Made by a program: the position numbers and the translations under genes
Part shown: positions 17,591 through 27,320 of the stretch, in pieces
Layout of the letters: each line of letters opens with the position of its first letter
How positions within the stretch are numbered: position 1 is the stretch's first letter
Assembly (NCBI RefSeq): GCF_943733665.1
Contig: NZ_OX030782.1
Coordinates: 4,884,501-4,948,500 of the forward strand
From: Aquimarina sp. Aq107
GTDB taxonomy: Bacteria; Bacteroidota; Bacteroidia; Flavobacteriales; Flavobacteriaceae
DNA length: 64,000 nt
Direction of reading: 5' to 3'
Notes under the pieces: generated by a model
Database searches by the model: none
What the model was told of the DNA's origin: nothing
What the model saw: the letters and a program-made list of their open reading frames with translations, nothing else

Positions 17591-18370
17591 TTATTTTTTT
17601 GACAGAAAATGATCTAATGATTTTAGCAGATCGACTTTGTTTTCAATATAAGACATATGACCACCATTAAAAGAGGTGAAATCAGTATTACAGAGTTTAG
17701 ATTCTTTAAGATTTTGTTGATAAGACAACACAGGATCTTTTTTCCCAGCAAAAATGATCTTAGGCTTATTAAATTTCATCAATGTTTCTGTATGATCTTT
17801 TCTAATTTTCATACCTTCTAAAGCAGCAATAATTCCTTGTAATGGATTTTTAGAGGCTTCGTTTTTTATTTTTTCAATCTCAGTCCTGTATTTAATTCGA
17901 TTTTCTTCAGCAAAAAGATTTGCAATTGCCATGCTCGTATATGCGCCAGGGTTTTTCTTTACAATATCAATTGCACGACTACGATTTATTTTTCTTTCTT
18001 CACTATCTGGAAATGATGTAGAGTTTAATAATACGAGTCCTAATAATTTTTGAGGAAATAAATCTAAATAGGATAATGAAACATATCCTCCCATAGAATG
18101 GCCTATTAATACTAGTTGATCTTTTGTGATGTGTCTGATCACACTATCAACTGCTTCAGCCATATCTTCCATTTTATGGATATAACCTAAACAATTTGTT
18201 TTTCCGTGTCCTAATAAATCAATTGTAATACAAGTGTGTGTATTAGAAAAATACGAAATTATCTGATCCCACATGGTTAGATTTTCTAGAAAACCGTGTA
18301 AAAAAACTAAAGGAGAGCCTTTTCCTGAAACATGATAATTAATTTCAATCCCTTTATATGCTAATGTCAT
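17591..18370 (-). CDS. Alpha/beta-hydrolase fold protein
   Basis: 259 residues. Oxyanion-hole motif LHGFLEN at about 24-30, nucleophile elbow IGHSMGGY with S92, probable acid in KKDPVLS (about 212-214), and catalytic His in NGGHMS near 239. This is a cytosolic alpha/beta hydrolase with no signal peptide; substrates in this group range from esters to lactones and cannot be predicted. It is transcribed divergently from the brnQ-like gene with only 60 bp between the start codons, a region that contains two dyads. Confidence 0.9.
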   Translation of the reverse strand: MTLAYKGIEINYHVSGKGSPLVFLHGFLENLTMWDQIISYFSNTHTCITIDLLGHGKTNCLGYIHKMEDMAEAVDSVIRHITKDQLVLIGHSMGGYVSLSYLDLFPQKLLGLVLLNSTSFPDSEERKINRSRAIDIVKKNPGAYTSMAIANLFAEENRIKYRTEIEKIKNEASKNPLQGIIAALEGMKIRKDHTETLMKFNKPKIIFAGKKDPVLSYQQNLKESKLCNTDFTSFNGGHMSYIENKVDLLKSLDHFLSKK

Positions 18371-18371
18371 T

Positions 18372-18415
18372 TTGAAATTTTATATTTCAACTTTAATAAA
18401 TATTCGCTAAAGCGA
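18372..18415. promoter_or_regulatory. Two dyads in the hydrolase/brnQ divergent promoter region
   Basis: TTGAAAT-5 nt-ATTTCAA at 18372-18390 and TCGCT-AA-AGCGA at 18404-18415 fill most of the 60 bp between the divergent start codons. They may be operators for a shared regulator, perhaps an amino-acid-responsive one given brnQ. AT-rich dyads can arise by chance, so support is modest. Confidence 0.35.
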
Positions 18416-18430
18416 TATAAACGTAACCAA

Positions 18431-19708
18431 ATGCGATTTAATAAAGAAACTTTTATAACAGGATTTGCGTTGTTTTCTATGTTTTTTGGAGCAGGAAATT
18501 TGATTTTACCACCTAATCTAGGTTTCAAAGGAGGGGATATGTGGTTTTGGGTTACGATTGGTTTTGTCATATCAGCAGTTATACTTCCATTGTTAGGGAT
18601 TTTTGCTCACGCAAGGTTGCAAGGAACAATGTTAGATTTTGGAAAAAAGGTTTCTCCGACGTTTAGTCTTATTTATTGTTTGATTGTATATGCTATTTCT
18701 ATTTCATTACCATCGCCACGAACAGCTTCTGTAACTCACGAAATGGCGATTCAACCATTTTTTGGAACAAGTTCTTTACTCACAAGTACTATTTATTTCG
18801 CTATTGTATTATTCTTTGTACTTAATCGATCTAAAATTTTAAATATTCTAGGTAAATTCCTTACTCCTATTATTTTTATTGTAATCCTTAGCATAATATT
18901 GATTGGGATTTTTTCTACTCATTCCCCAATGAATGTCTCTGTTTTTGAAACTCCAATAGTAGAAGGATTGTTAGAAGGATATCAAACATTTGATGCAATT
19001 GGTGCAGTAGTTGTTGGAGGAGTAATAATTATTTCTCTACAATTAAACGGAAGAAAAAGTTTTGAAGAAAATCGATTATTAATACGCAATTCTGGATTAA
19101 TTGCTGGAATAGGTCTTTTTATTGTTTATGCAGGACTAATATATAGTGGAGCATTATTTAATAATGATTTTGAACAGGGAATCAGTAGAACAGAACTATT
19201 ATCTGGTTTAAGTGTAAAAACTTTAGGAAATATAGGAAGTACTTTTTTAAGCGTTTTAGTTTCTCTTGCTTGCTTTACCACAGCCGTTGGAATTGTTACA
19301 GGAACTGCCGATTTTATAAAAGGAGTATTCAGAAAGTCTCAATTGGCATATATCATAACTGCAATAGTGGGATGTATACTTGGTGTAGTTATGGGACAAT
19401 TGGACGTACATGATATTATTATCGTTGCGATACCTGCTTTAATGTTTATTTATCCAATAACAATTGTATTGATTCTATTAAATGTTTTACCAGATAGATT
19501 GACTTCTGTACTGGTATTTAGGGCTGTAGTTTTTATAACTATGTTATTTAGTTTACCAGACTTTTTAGCTTCGATAGGGTTCAAAGAACAAGTTCAGAAT
19601 ATTTTAGAAATTATTCCTTTAGGTAACTACAGTTTGGCTTGGTTATTACCTGCTATATTTAGTCTTGTAATTAGTAATATTTTTATCACCTTAACTTCTA
19701 AAAAATAA
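18431..19708 (+). CDS. brnQ: Branched-chain amino acid transporter (LIVCS family, BrnQ-like)
   Basis: 425 residues, very hydrophobic, with about 12 predicted membrane helices. The N-terminus, FALFSMFFGAGNLILPP, is the hallmark of LIVCS-family carriers, and LPSPRTASVTHEMA and GIVTGTADFIKG are also typical. These inner-membrane carriers import Leu, Ile and Val with Na+ or H+. It is the single gene of its rightward unit, divergent from the hydrolase gene. Family assignment is secure; substrate preference is inferred from the family. Confidence 0.93.
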   Translation: MRFNKETFITGFALFSMFFGAGNLILPPNLGFKGGDMWFWVTIGFVISAVILPLLGIFAHARLQGTMLDFGKKVSPTFSLIYCLIVYAISISLPSPRTASVTHEMAIQPFFGTSSLLTSTIYFAIVLFFVLNRSKILNILGKFLTPIIFIVILSIILIGIFSTHSPMNVSVFETPIVEGLLEGYQTFDAIGAVVVGGVIIISLQLNGRKSFEENRLLIRNSGLIAGIGLFIVYAGLIYSGALFNNDFEQGISRTELLSGLSVKTLGNIGSTFLSVLVSLACFTTAVGIVTGTADFIKGVFRKSQLAYIITAIVGCILGVVMGQLDVHDIIIVAIPALMFIYPITIVLILLNVLPDRLTSVLVFRAVVFITMLFSLPDFLASIGFKEQVQNILEIIPLGNYSLAWLLPAIFSLVISNIFITLTSKK

Positions 19709-19831
19709 ATTAATCTTATTTTTAAAAAGTAAATAACATATGGTATTTCCTTTTTTATTAAATTCGCGTTCTTTAACATTTAATTAAGAATGTTAATGTG
19801 GGGAATTTTAATATAGGGAAAACATATACCG

Positions 19832-21172
19832 ATGAAAAAACTATTATTTGTTGCAGTTATTATTTTGCTAGTATCTTCTTGTTCTAAAGATGATTATATT
19901 CCTATTGAATCTGATCTTGATGCAGAGTTATTAGGTGTTCTAGATGAAGTTTCTAATGGAGTAGGAACCTCTTTTTTCATACTACCAGAAAGCAATGATT
20001 ATATTAGTATTCCACAAGATCCTTTAAATCCAATTACTGAAGAAAAAGTTGTTTTAGGAAAATTATTACTACACGAAACGGCTACTGGAGGAAACCCAAA
20101 GATTACAGAGATGAAAGCAACATACTCTTGTGCTTCTTGTCATCAAGCGGCAGCCGGTTTTGCTGCTGGTGTACGACAAGGTATTGGAGAATGCGGAATA
20201 GGTTTTGGAATAAGAGGAGAAGAAAGAGTTGCAGATACAACTGTTCCTAGAGATTCTATAGATGTGCAACCAATCAAATCTCCAACATTATTAAATGTAG
20301 CTTATCAAGATGTTATGCTTTGGAATGGGCAATTCGGAGGAACAGGAACAAACGCGGGAACAGAGGCTAGCTGGACAGAGATCCAAGAAAACTTTTTAGG
20401 ATTTCAAGGTGTAGAAGTTCAGGCAATAAAAGGACAAAAGGTTCATAGATTACAAATAGATGATGAGTTTGTGAATACTTTTGGATATAAAGAACTTTTT
20501 GATGCTGCATTTCCTGATGTTGCCGAGAATGAAAGATACACAAAACGTAATGGAGCTTTGGCTATTGCGGCTTATGAAAGAACTTTATTAGCAAACAGAT
20601 CACCTTGGCAGAATTGGTTAAAGGGAAATAATGAGTCACTTAGTGACTCTGAGAAAAAAGGAGCGATTGCTTTTTTTGGAAAAGGAAGATGTTATGAATG
20701 TCATACAGGACCTGCATTAAACGATAAAAGTTTTTATTCTTTTGGGATGGGTGATTTTGATAACGTAAATGGCGCATTGCTTTTATATGATGTAAATATT
20801 GATAATGTAAAAAGAGGAAGAGGTAACTTTACAAATAATCCAGCGGATGACTTTAAGTTTAAAACACCGACACTTTATAATTTATTAGACAGTCCTTTTT
20901 ATGGTCATGGAGGAACGTTTACTTCAATAAAAGATGTAATATCATATAAAAATGAAGGAGTGCCACAAAGCACAGAAGTACCATTAGAAAATTTAGCTCC
21001 TCAATTTGGAAGTATTCAGTTAACATCAGAAGAAATAGATGATATGACTTCATTTATTGCCAATAGTTTAAGAGATCCAGAACTAACTAGGTATGTTCCT
21101 GAATCTATCAATTCTGGAAATTGTTTTCCGAATAATGATAATGTATCTAGAACTGATTTAGGATGTGACTAA
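19832..21172 (+). CDS. Di-heme cytochrome c peroxidase-family lipoprotein
   Basis: 446 residues. Lipobox VSSC (C17) followed by SKDD, then two heme c motifs: CASCH (C100, C103, H104) and CYECH (C287, C290, H291). C-terminal features such as KFKTPTLYNLLDSPFYGHGG are typical of the MauG/CcpA superfamily. It would sit in the outer membrane or periplasm and reduce peroxide, or oxidise a partner. Unlike the enzyme at 5191, it has no MbnP-like neighbour. It is 96 residues longer than that enzyme, mostly in the region between the hemes. Its stop codon overlaps that of the convergent VOC gene. Confidence 0.9.
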   Translation: MKKLLFVAVIILLVSSCSKDDYIPIESDLDAELLGVLDEVSNGVGTSFFILPESNDYISIPQDPLNPITEEKVVLGKLLLHETATGGNPKITEMKATYSCASCHQAAAGFAAGVRQGIGECGIGFGIRGEERVADTTVPRDSIDVQPIKSPTLLNVAYQDVMLWNGQFGGTGTNAGTEASWTEIQENFLGFQGVEVQAIKGQKVHRLQIDDEFVNTFGYKELFDAAFPDVAENERYTKRNGALAIAAYERTLLANRSPWQNWLKGNNESLSDSEKKGAIAFFGKGRCYECHTGPALNDKSFYSFGMGDFDNVNGALLLYDVNIDNVKRGRGNFTNNPADDFKFKTPTLYNLLDSPFYGHGGTFTSIKDVISYKNEGVPQSTEVPLENLAPQFGSIQLTSEEIDDMTSFIANSLRDPELTRYVPESINSGNCFPNNDNVSRTDLGCD

Positions 21173-21552
21173 TTTAAGGTAGCAATCCACCAAGTATTTC
21201 CATAAGGATCTTTAAAGCCAGCTCCACGAGCTCCGTAATCTTCTTCCATAGGTTGCATAAGGGATTTGGCGCCTGCATCTATTGCATTATAATATGTTTG
21301 ATCAGTGTCTTTTACGTAGACATACATAGATGTGTTTTGTGCAGGATAGGTTGTAGAGGCTTCTGTTATCATTAGAGTTGTATCACCAATCATTACTTCA
21401 GAATGTTCAATTTTGTAGGCTGGATCTACCTTACGAATCATTTCTTGTGCATTAAAAATTTTTCGAATAAAATCGATAAATTCTTCTGCATTTTCAACAA
21501 CCATATAAGGCATCGCCTGTTGATGACCGGCTGTAATTTTCATTCGTTGCAT
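21169..21552 (-). CDS. VOC-family (glyoxalase/PhnB-like) protein
   Basis: 127 residues from ATG 21552; a second ATG three codons in (21543) is equally possible. Features typical of the vicinal-oxygen-chelate fold in the PhnB-like subgroup are MPYMVVENAEEFIDFIRKIF near the N-terminus and GARGAGFKDPYGNTWWIAT at the C-terminus. Such small proteins dimerise and may bind a metal, but the substrate is unknown. It overlaps the end of the di-heme peroxidase gene by four bases, tail to tail. Cytosolic, no signal peptide. Confidence 0.88.
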   Translation of the reverse strand: MQRMKITAGHQQAMPYMVVENAEEFIDFIRKIFNAQEMIRKVDPAYKIEHSEVMIGDTTLMITEASTTYPAQNTSMYVYVKDTDQTYYNAIDAGAKSLMQPMEEDYGARGAGFKDPYGNTWWIATLN

Positions 21553-21627
21553 TTGTATTCTTTAAGGTTTTGATATCCAACGATGAAATCATTATAATTA
21601 TTTTCTAAAATTTCAAAAATCGATCAT

Positions 21628-21663
21628 AAAAAAACCTGATAATTATAAAAAACTATCAGGTTT
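21628..21663 (-). terminator. Intrinsic terminator for the aminopeptidase P gene
   Basis: 10-bp perfect stem (21632-21641 with 21654-21663) and 12-nt loop; the A-run at 21628-21634 gives the T tail on the minus strand. It lies about 30 bp beyond the aminopeptidase stop codon at 21694. Confidence 0.85.
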
Positions 21664-21693
21664 GCGGATTAGTAACAATATATAAGATCCAAT

Positions 21694-22989
21694 CTATGAT
21701 TGATTCATTAATTCCTCTATTTCTTCTGCTTTTATAGGAATGTTTGCCATTAGATTAAAAGGTTCTCCTTCTTGTTGTACAACAACATCATCTTCTAATC
21801 TAATTCCAAAACCTTCTTCAGGAATGTAAATTCCCGGTTCTACTGTAAATACCATATTTGCTTGCATTGGCTCAGTTAAAATTCCATAATCATGTGTATC
21901 TAAACCAATATGGTGTGAAGTACCGTGCATAAAGTATTTTTTATATGCTGGCCAATCTGGATCTTCTTTTTGCACATCGACTTTATCAATAAGTCCAAGG
22001 CCTAATAATTCTGAAGTCATAATTTTACCAACTTCTATATGATAATCTGCCCAGATTGTACCTGGCACTAACATTTTGGTGGCTTCGTCCTTTACTCTTA
22101 AAACAGCGTCATATACAGCCCTCTGTCGATCCGTAAACTTACCTGATACTGGAATCGTGCGGCTTAAATCACTAGAATAGTTAGCGTACTCTGCAGCAAT
22201 ATCCATTAGAATAAGATCTCCAGCTTTACATTGTTGGTTATTTTCTATATAATGTAATACGTTAGCATTATTACCACTAGCGATAATAGGAGTATATGCA
22301 AAACCTTTAGATCGATGATTTATAAATTCGTGTAGCAATTCTGCCTCAATATTATATTCCCACACTCCTGGTTTTACGAAACCAAGCAATCTTCTAAATC
22401 CTTTTTCGGTGATATTACAAGCGGTTTGCATTAGGTCAATTTCTATAGGGTCTTTTACCGAACGCAATCTTTGTAAAATAGGATTACTTTTTGCTACGGA
22501 ATGTGCAGGATACTTTGCTTTCCACCATTTAGTGAAACGATCCTCTCTTGTTTCAGTTTCTACATTTGCTCTGTAATGCTCATTCGTATTTACATATACT
22601 GTATCGCATTGTGTCATGATTTCAAAAAATATTTTTTCAAGATCCTGTAACCAATACACAGTTTTTATTCCAGAAGTTTCAAATGCTTTTTCCTTGGTTA
22701 ATTTTTCACCTTCCCAGATAGCGATTAATTCACTCGTTTCCTTTAGGAATAAAATTTCACGATGTTTTTCATTTGGCGCATCCGGAAAAAGCAACAAAAT
22801 ACTTTCTTCTTGATCAACACCACTTAAATAGAAAATATCTCTATGTTGTTCAAAAGGCATGGTGCTATCAGCACTAATAGGATAGATATCATTACTATTA
22901 AAAACGGCGATACTTTTTGGTTTCATCTTAGCCGCAAAATTCTTTCTGTTTTTGATAAAAAGGTTTTTATCTATTTGGTGATATTTCAT
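21694..22989 (-). CDS. pepP: Xaa-Pro aminopeptidase (aminopeptidase P, M24B)
   Basis: 431 residues. An N-terminal aminopeptidase-P domain (about 1-150) precedes a pita-bread catalytic domain. The five metal ligands are visible: two Asp in LILMDIAAEY and SSDLSRT, His in HGTSHHIGLD, Glu in VEPGIYI and Glu in RLEDDVVV. It removes an N-terminal residue that precedes proline, using two Mn ions. Cytosolic by sequence, no signal peptide. It is a single gene with its own terminator and a good -7 element upstream. Secure family call. Confidence 0.95.
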   Translation of the reverse strand: MKYHQIDKNLFIKNRKNFAAKMKPKSIAVFNSNDIYPISADSTMPFEQHRDIFYLSGVDQEESILLLFPDAPNEKHREILFLKETSELIAIWEGEKLTKEKAFETSGIKTVYWLQDLEKIFFEIMTQCDTVYVNTNEHYRANVETETREDRFTKWWKAKYPAHSVAKSNPILQRLRSVKDPIEIDLMQTACNITEKGFRRLLGFVKPGVWEYNIEAELLHEFINHRSKGFAYTPIIASGNNANVLHYIENNQQCKAGDLILMDIAAEYANYSSDLSRTIPVSGKFTDRQRAVYDAVLRVKDEATKMLVPGTIWADYHIEVGKIMTSELLGLGLIDKVDVQKEDPDWPAYKKYFMHGTSHHIGLDTHDYGILTEPMQANMVFTVEPGIYIPEEGFGIRLEDDVVVQQEGEPFNLMANIPIKAEEIEELMNQS

Positions 22990-23027
22990 GTCTTCTATCG
23001 TATTATTAGATGTGTATTATGGATTTT

Positions 23028-23035
23028 CAAAAATA
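23028..23035 (-). promoter_or_regulatory. -7 promoter element for pepP
   Basis: Minus-strand TATTTTTG matches TAnnTTTG perfectly, 39 bp upstream of the pepP ATG. A possible -33 TTG is 27 bp further out, a little far. Confidence 0.45.
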
Positions 23036-23128
23036 CTAAAGCCAAAAGGATGTATTGTTAAACAATATCTAAAAATTTTGACACTATTTTAGCATTCTAT
23101 ACTTTCAGCCAACTAAATTTCCATCGTA

Positions 23129-25981
23129 ATGAAAACATATAGCTTAACTTTTTTACTATTACTCAGTAGTATTTCGATTTTTTCTCAACAATTAGTAACC
23201 TCAGCTGATGAAATTCAGAAGGGGTTATTGCAAAAAAGACAACTCGAAAAATCTTCATTAGTAAAAAATGTCCCTTTTGAAAATATTGGTCCTTCAGTAA
23301 TGAGTGGCCGTGTAGTGGATGTAGATGTAAACCCTGAAAACACTACAGAGTTTTATGTGGGTTATGCTTCTGGCGGCTTATGGTACACTACCAATAACGG
23401 AACAACTTTCGAACCTGTTCTAGATAATGCAGAAACTATTAATGTCGGTGATATTGCGGTTGACTGGAAAAAAGGAATTATCTGGGTAGGTACAGGAGAA
23501 AATAACTCATCAAGGTCATCATATGCTGGAGTGGGAATTCTAAAATCTACTGATAAAGGGAAAACATGGAAAAATGTTGGACTTACAGATTCTCATCATA
23601 TTGGTAGGATCATACTAAACCCATCTAATTCGGATGAGGTTATTATTGGTGTAACTGGTCATCTTTACTCTAATAACGAAGAAAGAGGAATATATAAAAC
23701 TACTGATGGTGGCGTAACTTGGAAAAAGACCTTATTTATTAATAACGAAACTGGAATTATTGATGTTGCTTATGCTCCCAATGATTTTAATACTATGTAT
23801 GCAGCCGCTTGGGATAAGGATCGTAAGGCTTGGAATTTTGAAGGTAATGGATCAGGATCAGGAATTTATAAAAGTATAGATGCAGGTAATACCTGGAACA
23901 AGATCTCATTAGAAGGAAGTGGTTTCCCGACAGGGAATGGTGTTGGTAGAATTGGGTTAGCCGTTTTTGATTCTAATACTTTATATGCAGTCCACGATAG
24001 TCAGTTTAGAAGAGATGGAAGCAAAAAAACTGAAAAAAGTTCTGGGCTTACTAAAGATGATTTTAAGTCAATGTCTGTTGATACATTTTTGAGTTTAGAA
24101 GATAAAAAGTTAAATAGGTACTTAAAAACAAATGGATTTCAGGAGAAATATCGAGCAGAAAATGTGAAGCAAATGGTGCGCAGCGGTTCTGTAAAACCGA
24201 TCGATTTGGCTAAGTATTTAGAAAACGCAAATGCCGCACTTTTTGATACTCCGGTAATTGGTGCCGAGGTTTATAGAAGTGATGATGGGGGTAAAACTTG
24301 GAAGAAAACACACAAAGAATATTTAGATGATATTTTTTATAGTTATGGATATTATTTTGCTCAAATACAGGTTAATCCAATAAATAAGGATCATATTTAT
24401 ATTTCTGGAGTACCAATTTTGAAATCTAAAGATGGAGGAGCAACGTATAAAAGCATAAGTGCAGAGAACGTTCACGCAGATCATCATTCACTTTGGATAA
24501 ATCCAAAGAATCCAAATCACCTTATTAACGGAAATGATGGTGGTGTAAATATTACTTATGATGATGGAGAGAATTGGGTAAAAGCTAATCAACCAAGTGT
24601 GGGACAGTTTTATGCAATTAATGTAGATCATGAGAAACCGTACAATGTATATGGAGGATTACAGGACAATGGAGTTTGGGTAGGTTCTGTAACCGCTCAA
24701 GAGAATGTTTCATGGCATCAAAGTGGCCATTATCCTTGGGAAAGTATTATGGGAGGTGATGGAATGCAAGTGCAAATCGATAATAGGAATAGTAATGTTG
24801 TGTATACTGGTTTCCAGTTTGGTAATTATTTTAGACTTAACCGTGATACTGATGAACAAACGTATATCCAGCCGAAACATGAATTAGGAGAATCTCCATA
24901 CAGATTTAATTGGCAAACACCTATTTTATTATCTCCACATAATCAGGATATTTTGTATTTAGGAGGAAATAAGTTAATGAGATCTATGGATCAAGGGGAT
25001 GAATGGACAGCAATTTCTGAAGATTTAACCAAGGGTGGTAAAAAGGGAAATGTGGCGTATGGTACATTGACTTCTATTTCTGAATCTGTGTTTCAGTTTG
25101 GATTAATATATACAGGAAGCGACGATGGCCTAGTATATGTAACTAAAAATGCAGGAGGAAATTGGAATAAAATCTCAGATAGTTTTCCGGCAGATTTATG
25201 GGTATCTAGAGTGGTTGCTTCTAAGCATAAAAAAGAACGTGTTTATGTAAGCTTAAATGGATATAGATGGGATGATTTTAATGCATACGTTTATATGAGT
25301 GATAATTATGGACAAAGCTGGAAGAATATTGGAAAAGAATTGCCAATATCAGCGGTTAATGTGATAACAGAAGATCCTAAAAATGAGAATGTTTTATACG
25401 TAGGTTCTGATAATGGAGCATATGTTTCGTTAGATAGAGGAAACACCTGGCAGGTTTTTTCTAAGGGAATACCAAATGTAGCCGTTCATGATATAGTTAT
25501 ACAACCAGTAGCTAATGATCTTTTATTAGGAACTCACGGAAGAAGTATTTATAAGACTAATATCGAACCATTACAGAATTTAACTTCTGAGGTTTTAACT
25601 TCTGAATTATACTTGTATTCAATGAGTTCAATAAAAGCTTCTCGACGATGGGGAAGCTCTTGGAGTAAATGGTTAGAAGCGTATGAACCTTCGACTACGG
25701 TTAAGTATTATGCAAAAACTGCAGGAAAAGTCACGGTTAAAATAACAACAGAAAGTGAGAAAATACTTCAGGAATTTTCTTCTAGTTCGGATGCAGGATT
25801 GAATTATGTAGAGTATGATCTTACTATTTCTGAAAAAGGAAGAAAAGCACTTTTAAAAGAGTTTCCAGATGAAGATATATCCAAAAAGAAAAATGATAAA
25901 TATTATCTTCCTGTTGGAAAATATGAGATTGTTATTTCAAATGGAAAACAAATAGAAAAAGTTCCTTTTGAGGTAAAATAA
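23129..25981 (+). CDS. Exported Asp-box (BNR/VPS10-like) propeller protein
   Basis: 950 residues. Signal peptide MKTYSLTFLLLLSSISIFSQ, then two propeller-like halves containing at least nine Asp-box motifs of the form S.D.G.TW (for example STDKGKTWKN, TTDGGVTWKK, SDDGGKTWKK, SDNYGQSWKN, SLDRGNTWQV). Flavobacterial relatives are often labelled glycosyl hydrolase, but I see no catalytic residues proving that, so sortilin/VPS10-like propeller is the safer name. No T9SS tail and no lipobox, so periplasmic, or exported by another route. The C-terminal 110 residues form a separate beta domain. It is a single-gene unit. Confidence 0.85.
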   Translation: MKTYSLTFLLLLSSISIFSQQLVTSADEIQKGLLQKRQLEKSSLVKNVPFENIGPSVMSGRVVDVDVNPENTTEFYVGYASGGLWYTTNNGTTFEPVLDNAETINVGDIAVDWKKGIIWVGTGENNSSRSSYAGVGILKSTDKGKTWKNVGLTDSHHIGRIILNPSNSDEVIIGVTGHLYSNNEERGIYKTTDGGVTWKKTLFINNETGIIDVAYAPNDFNTMYAAAWDKDRKAWNFEGNGSGSGIYKSIDAGNTWNKISLEGSGFPTGNGVGRIGLAVFDSNTLYAVHDSQFRRDGSKKTEKSSGLTKDDFKSMSVDTFLSLEDKKLNRYLKTNGFQEKYRAENVKQMVRSGSVKPIDLAKYLENANAALFDTPVIGAEVYRSDDGGKTWKKTHKEYLDDIFYSYGYYFAQIQVNPINKDHIYISGVPILKSKDGGATYKSISAENVHADHHSLWINPKNPNHLINGNDGGVNITYDDGENWVKANQPSVGQFYAINVDHEKPYNVYGGLQDNGVWVGSVTAQENVSWHQSGHYPWESIMGGDGMQVQIDNRNSNVVYTGFQFGNYFRLNRDTDEQTYIQPKHELGESPYRFNWQTPILLSPHNQDILYLGGNKLMRSMDQGDEWTAISEDLTKGGKKGNVAYGTLTSISESVFQFGLIYTGSDDGLVYVTKNAGGNWNKISDSFPADLWVSRVVASKHKKERVYVSLNGYRWDDFNAYVYMSDNYGQSWKNIGKELPISAVNVITEDPKNENVLYVGSDNGAYVSLDRGNTWQVFSKGIPNVAVHDIVIQPVANDLLLGTHGRSIYKTNIEPLQNLTSEVLTSELYLYSMSSIKASRRWGSSWSKWLEAYEPSTTVKYYAKTAGKVTVKITTESEKILQEFSSSSDAGLNYVEYDLTISEKGRKALLKEFPDEDISKKKNDKYYLPVGKYEIVISNGKQIEKVPFEVK

Positions 25982-26029
25982 AGTATATACTTGGATTTAT
26001 TGCGGATAGGATTTATATTCACATGTACA

Positions 26030-26054
26030 AAAGCAATTAACCTTTTATTGCTTT
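26030..26054 (+). terminator. Possible weak hairpin between 25981 and 26080
   Basis: 8-bp A/T-rich stem (26030-26037 with 26047-26054) and 9-nt loop, without a good T tail. It may attenuate read-through from the propeller gene into the regulator gene, or mean nothing. Confidence 0.3.
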
Positions 26055-26079
26055 AGATAAAAGTTTATTAACCAACGTA

Positions 26080-27204
26080 ATGAAAATTAACCTGTATAAT
26101 GCGGCAATCTTTTTTGCATGCATAGCAATCGTTGCTATAGCATTGTGGAGGTTTTATACATATTGGAAAAAGAATAATAAACCTAAATATTTTAATAGGT
26201 TTTTAGGATCAAAATCTTTTGATGAAGTCTCCAAAACTAAAGAATCTGAGGAAGAAGCTGTTCAAAAGGCAATTCAGAACTTTAGAATGTCTGGATTAAA
26301 TCATATGTTTTCGGAAGAAGAATTAGAACTGATACATTATGATAAACCTTCTCAGATTACGGGAATATTAAGTTATTTTTCTACATCATTATTCGATAAA
26401 GATAAATTAGATGATGTATTATGGGATATTGTAGAGAATTGTATTGCTTATCTACAATTAGAAGATTGTATCATATATATATTAGATGATTCGAAAAAAG
26501 TACTTATTCAGAAGGCGGCATTTGGTAATAAAAATCAAGGAGAACGTAAAATTTTAAGCCCTATAGAAATTTCTCTAGGTCAGGGAATTGTAGGACAAGT
26601 GGCTCAATCTGGAGAGTACGAATGTGTTTATAACGTTACGTATGATGAAAGATATGTAGTAGATGATATTAGTCGTAGTTCAGAGTTAGCAGTTCCCATT
26701 ACTATTGACGATAAAGTAGTTGGAGTATTAGATTCAGAACACTCGCAAGAAGGTTTTTTTAATGAACATCATATTTTGTTATTTCAATTAATTGCTAAAC
26801 TTACAGCAAAGAAGCTTGCGCAGATTAATGTTGAAAACACTACAAACATAACTAATGATAATCTATATTTTAAAGAGCTTGATTTTTTAATGAAAGAAGC
26901 TAAAATTTATAGAGATGCTAGTTTGGGATTAGAAGGTATTTCTAAAATGTTAAAGATTAGTAGTAATTATTTGTCTCAAATGTTAATTGGATTAAGAGGA
27001 ACTAATTTTTCTGATTATGTAAATAGTTTTAGAGTCGAAGATGCAAAGTCTAAACTAAGGAATCCAAAATTCGTAAACTATACAACACTTGCTATTGGTT
27101 TAGAATCTGGTTTTAATTCTGAATCTAATTTTTATAATATTTTTAAAAAACACGTGGGTGTTTCTCCAAAAGAATATAGACTATCCGAGCAGGAGGTTAA
27201 ATAA
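26080..27204 (+). CDS. Membrane-anchored GAF-domain AraC-type regulator, copy 1
   Basis: 374 residues. One membrane helix at about 8-28 (IFFACIAIVAIALWRF), a GAF domain at about 95-250 (GILSYFSTSLFDKDKLDDV ... ELAVPITIDDKVVGVLDSE) and an AraC/XylS helix-turn-helix at about 268-370 (LGLEGISKMLKISSNYLSQ, then AIGLESGFNSESNFYNIFKK). GAF domains bind small ligands; the AraC domain binds DNA. Tethering a transcription factor to the inner membrane is unusual. It shares the whole GAF-HTH arrangement with the protein at 31404, and the two flank a hybrid two-component system. The target genes are unknown. Confidence 0.9.
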   Translation: MKINLYNAAIFFACIAIVAIALWRFYTYWKKNNKPKYFNRFLGSKSFDEVSKTKESEEEAVQKAIQNFRMSGLNHMFSEEELELIHYDKPSQITGILSYFSTSLFDKDKLDDVLWDIVENCIAYLQLEDCIIYILDDSKKVLIQKAAFGNKNQGERKILSPIEISLGQGIVGQVAQSGEYECVYNVTYDERYVVDDISRSSELAVPITIDDKVVGVLDSEHSQEGFFNEHHILLFQLIAKLTAKKLAQINVENTTNITNDNLYFKELDFLMKEAKIYRDASLGLEGISKMLKISSNYLSQMLIGLRGTNFSDYVNSFRVEDAKSKLRNPKFVNYTTLAIGLESGFNSESNFYNIFKKHVGVSPKEYRLSEQEVK

Positions 27205-27320
27205 TTTAGAAATAAGTACTCAATTTTTTAGGATAAGATATTGTAAAAAAAGTTGTTCTTTTACAGTAAAGGACGATTAATTGTCTGTCCTGCTAAATTG
27301 TATTATACTCCTTAAAACTA

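Noticed and set aside
19832..21172. Second di-heme peroxidase as another MbnH
   Set aside because: No MbnP-like gene is adjacent and it is about 100 residues longer; general di-heme peroxidase is the safer call.
27270..27291. AGGAC ... GTCCT dyad before the hybrid kinase as an operator
   Set aside because: Only five base pairs with a 12-nt gap and no second copy; easily due to chance.
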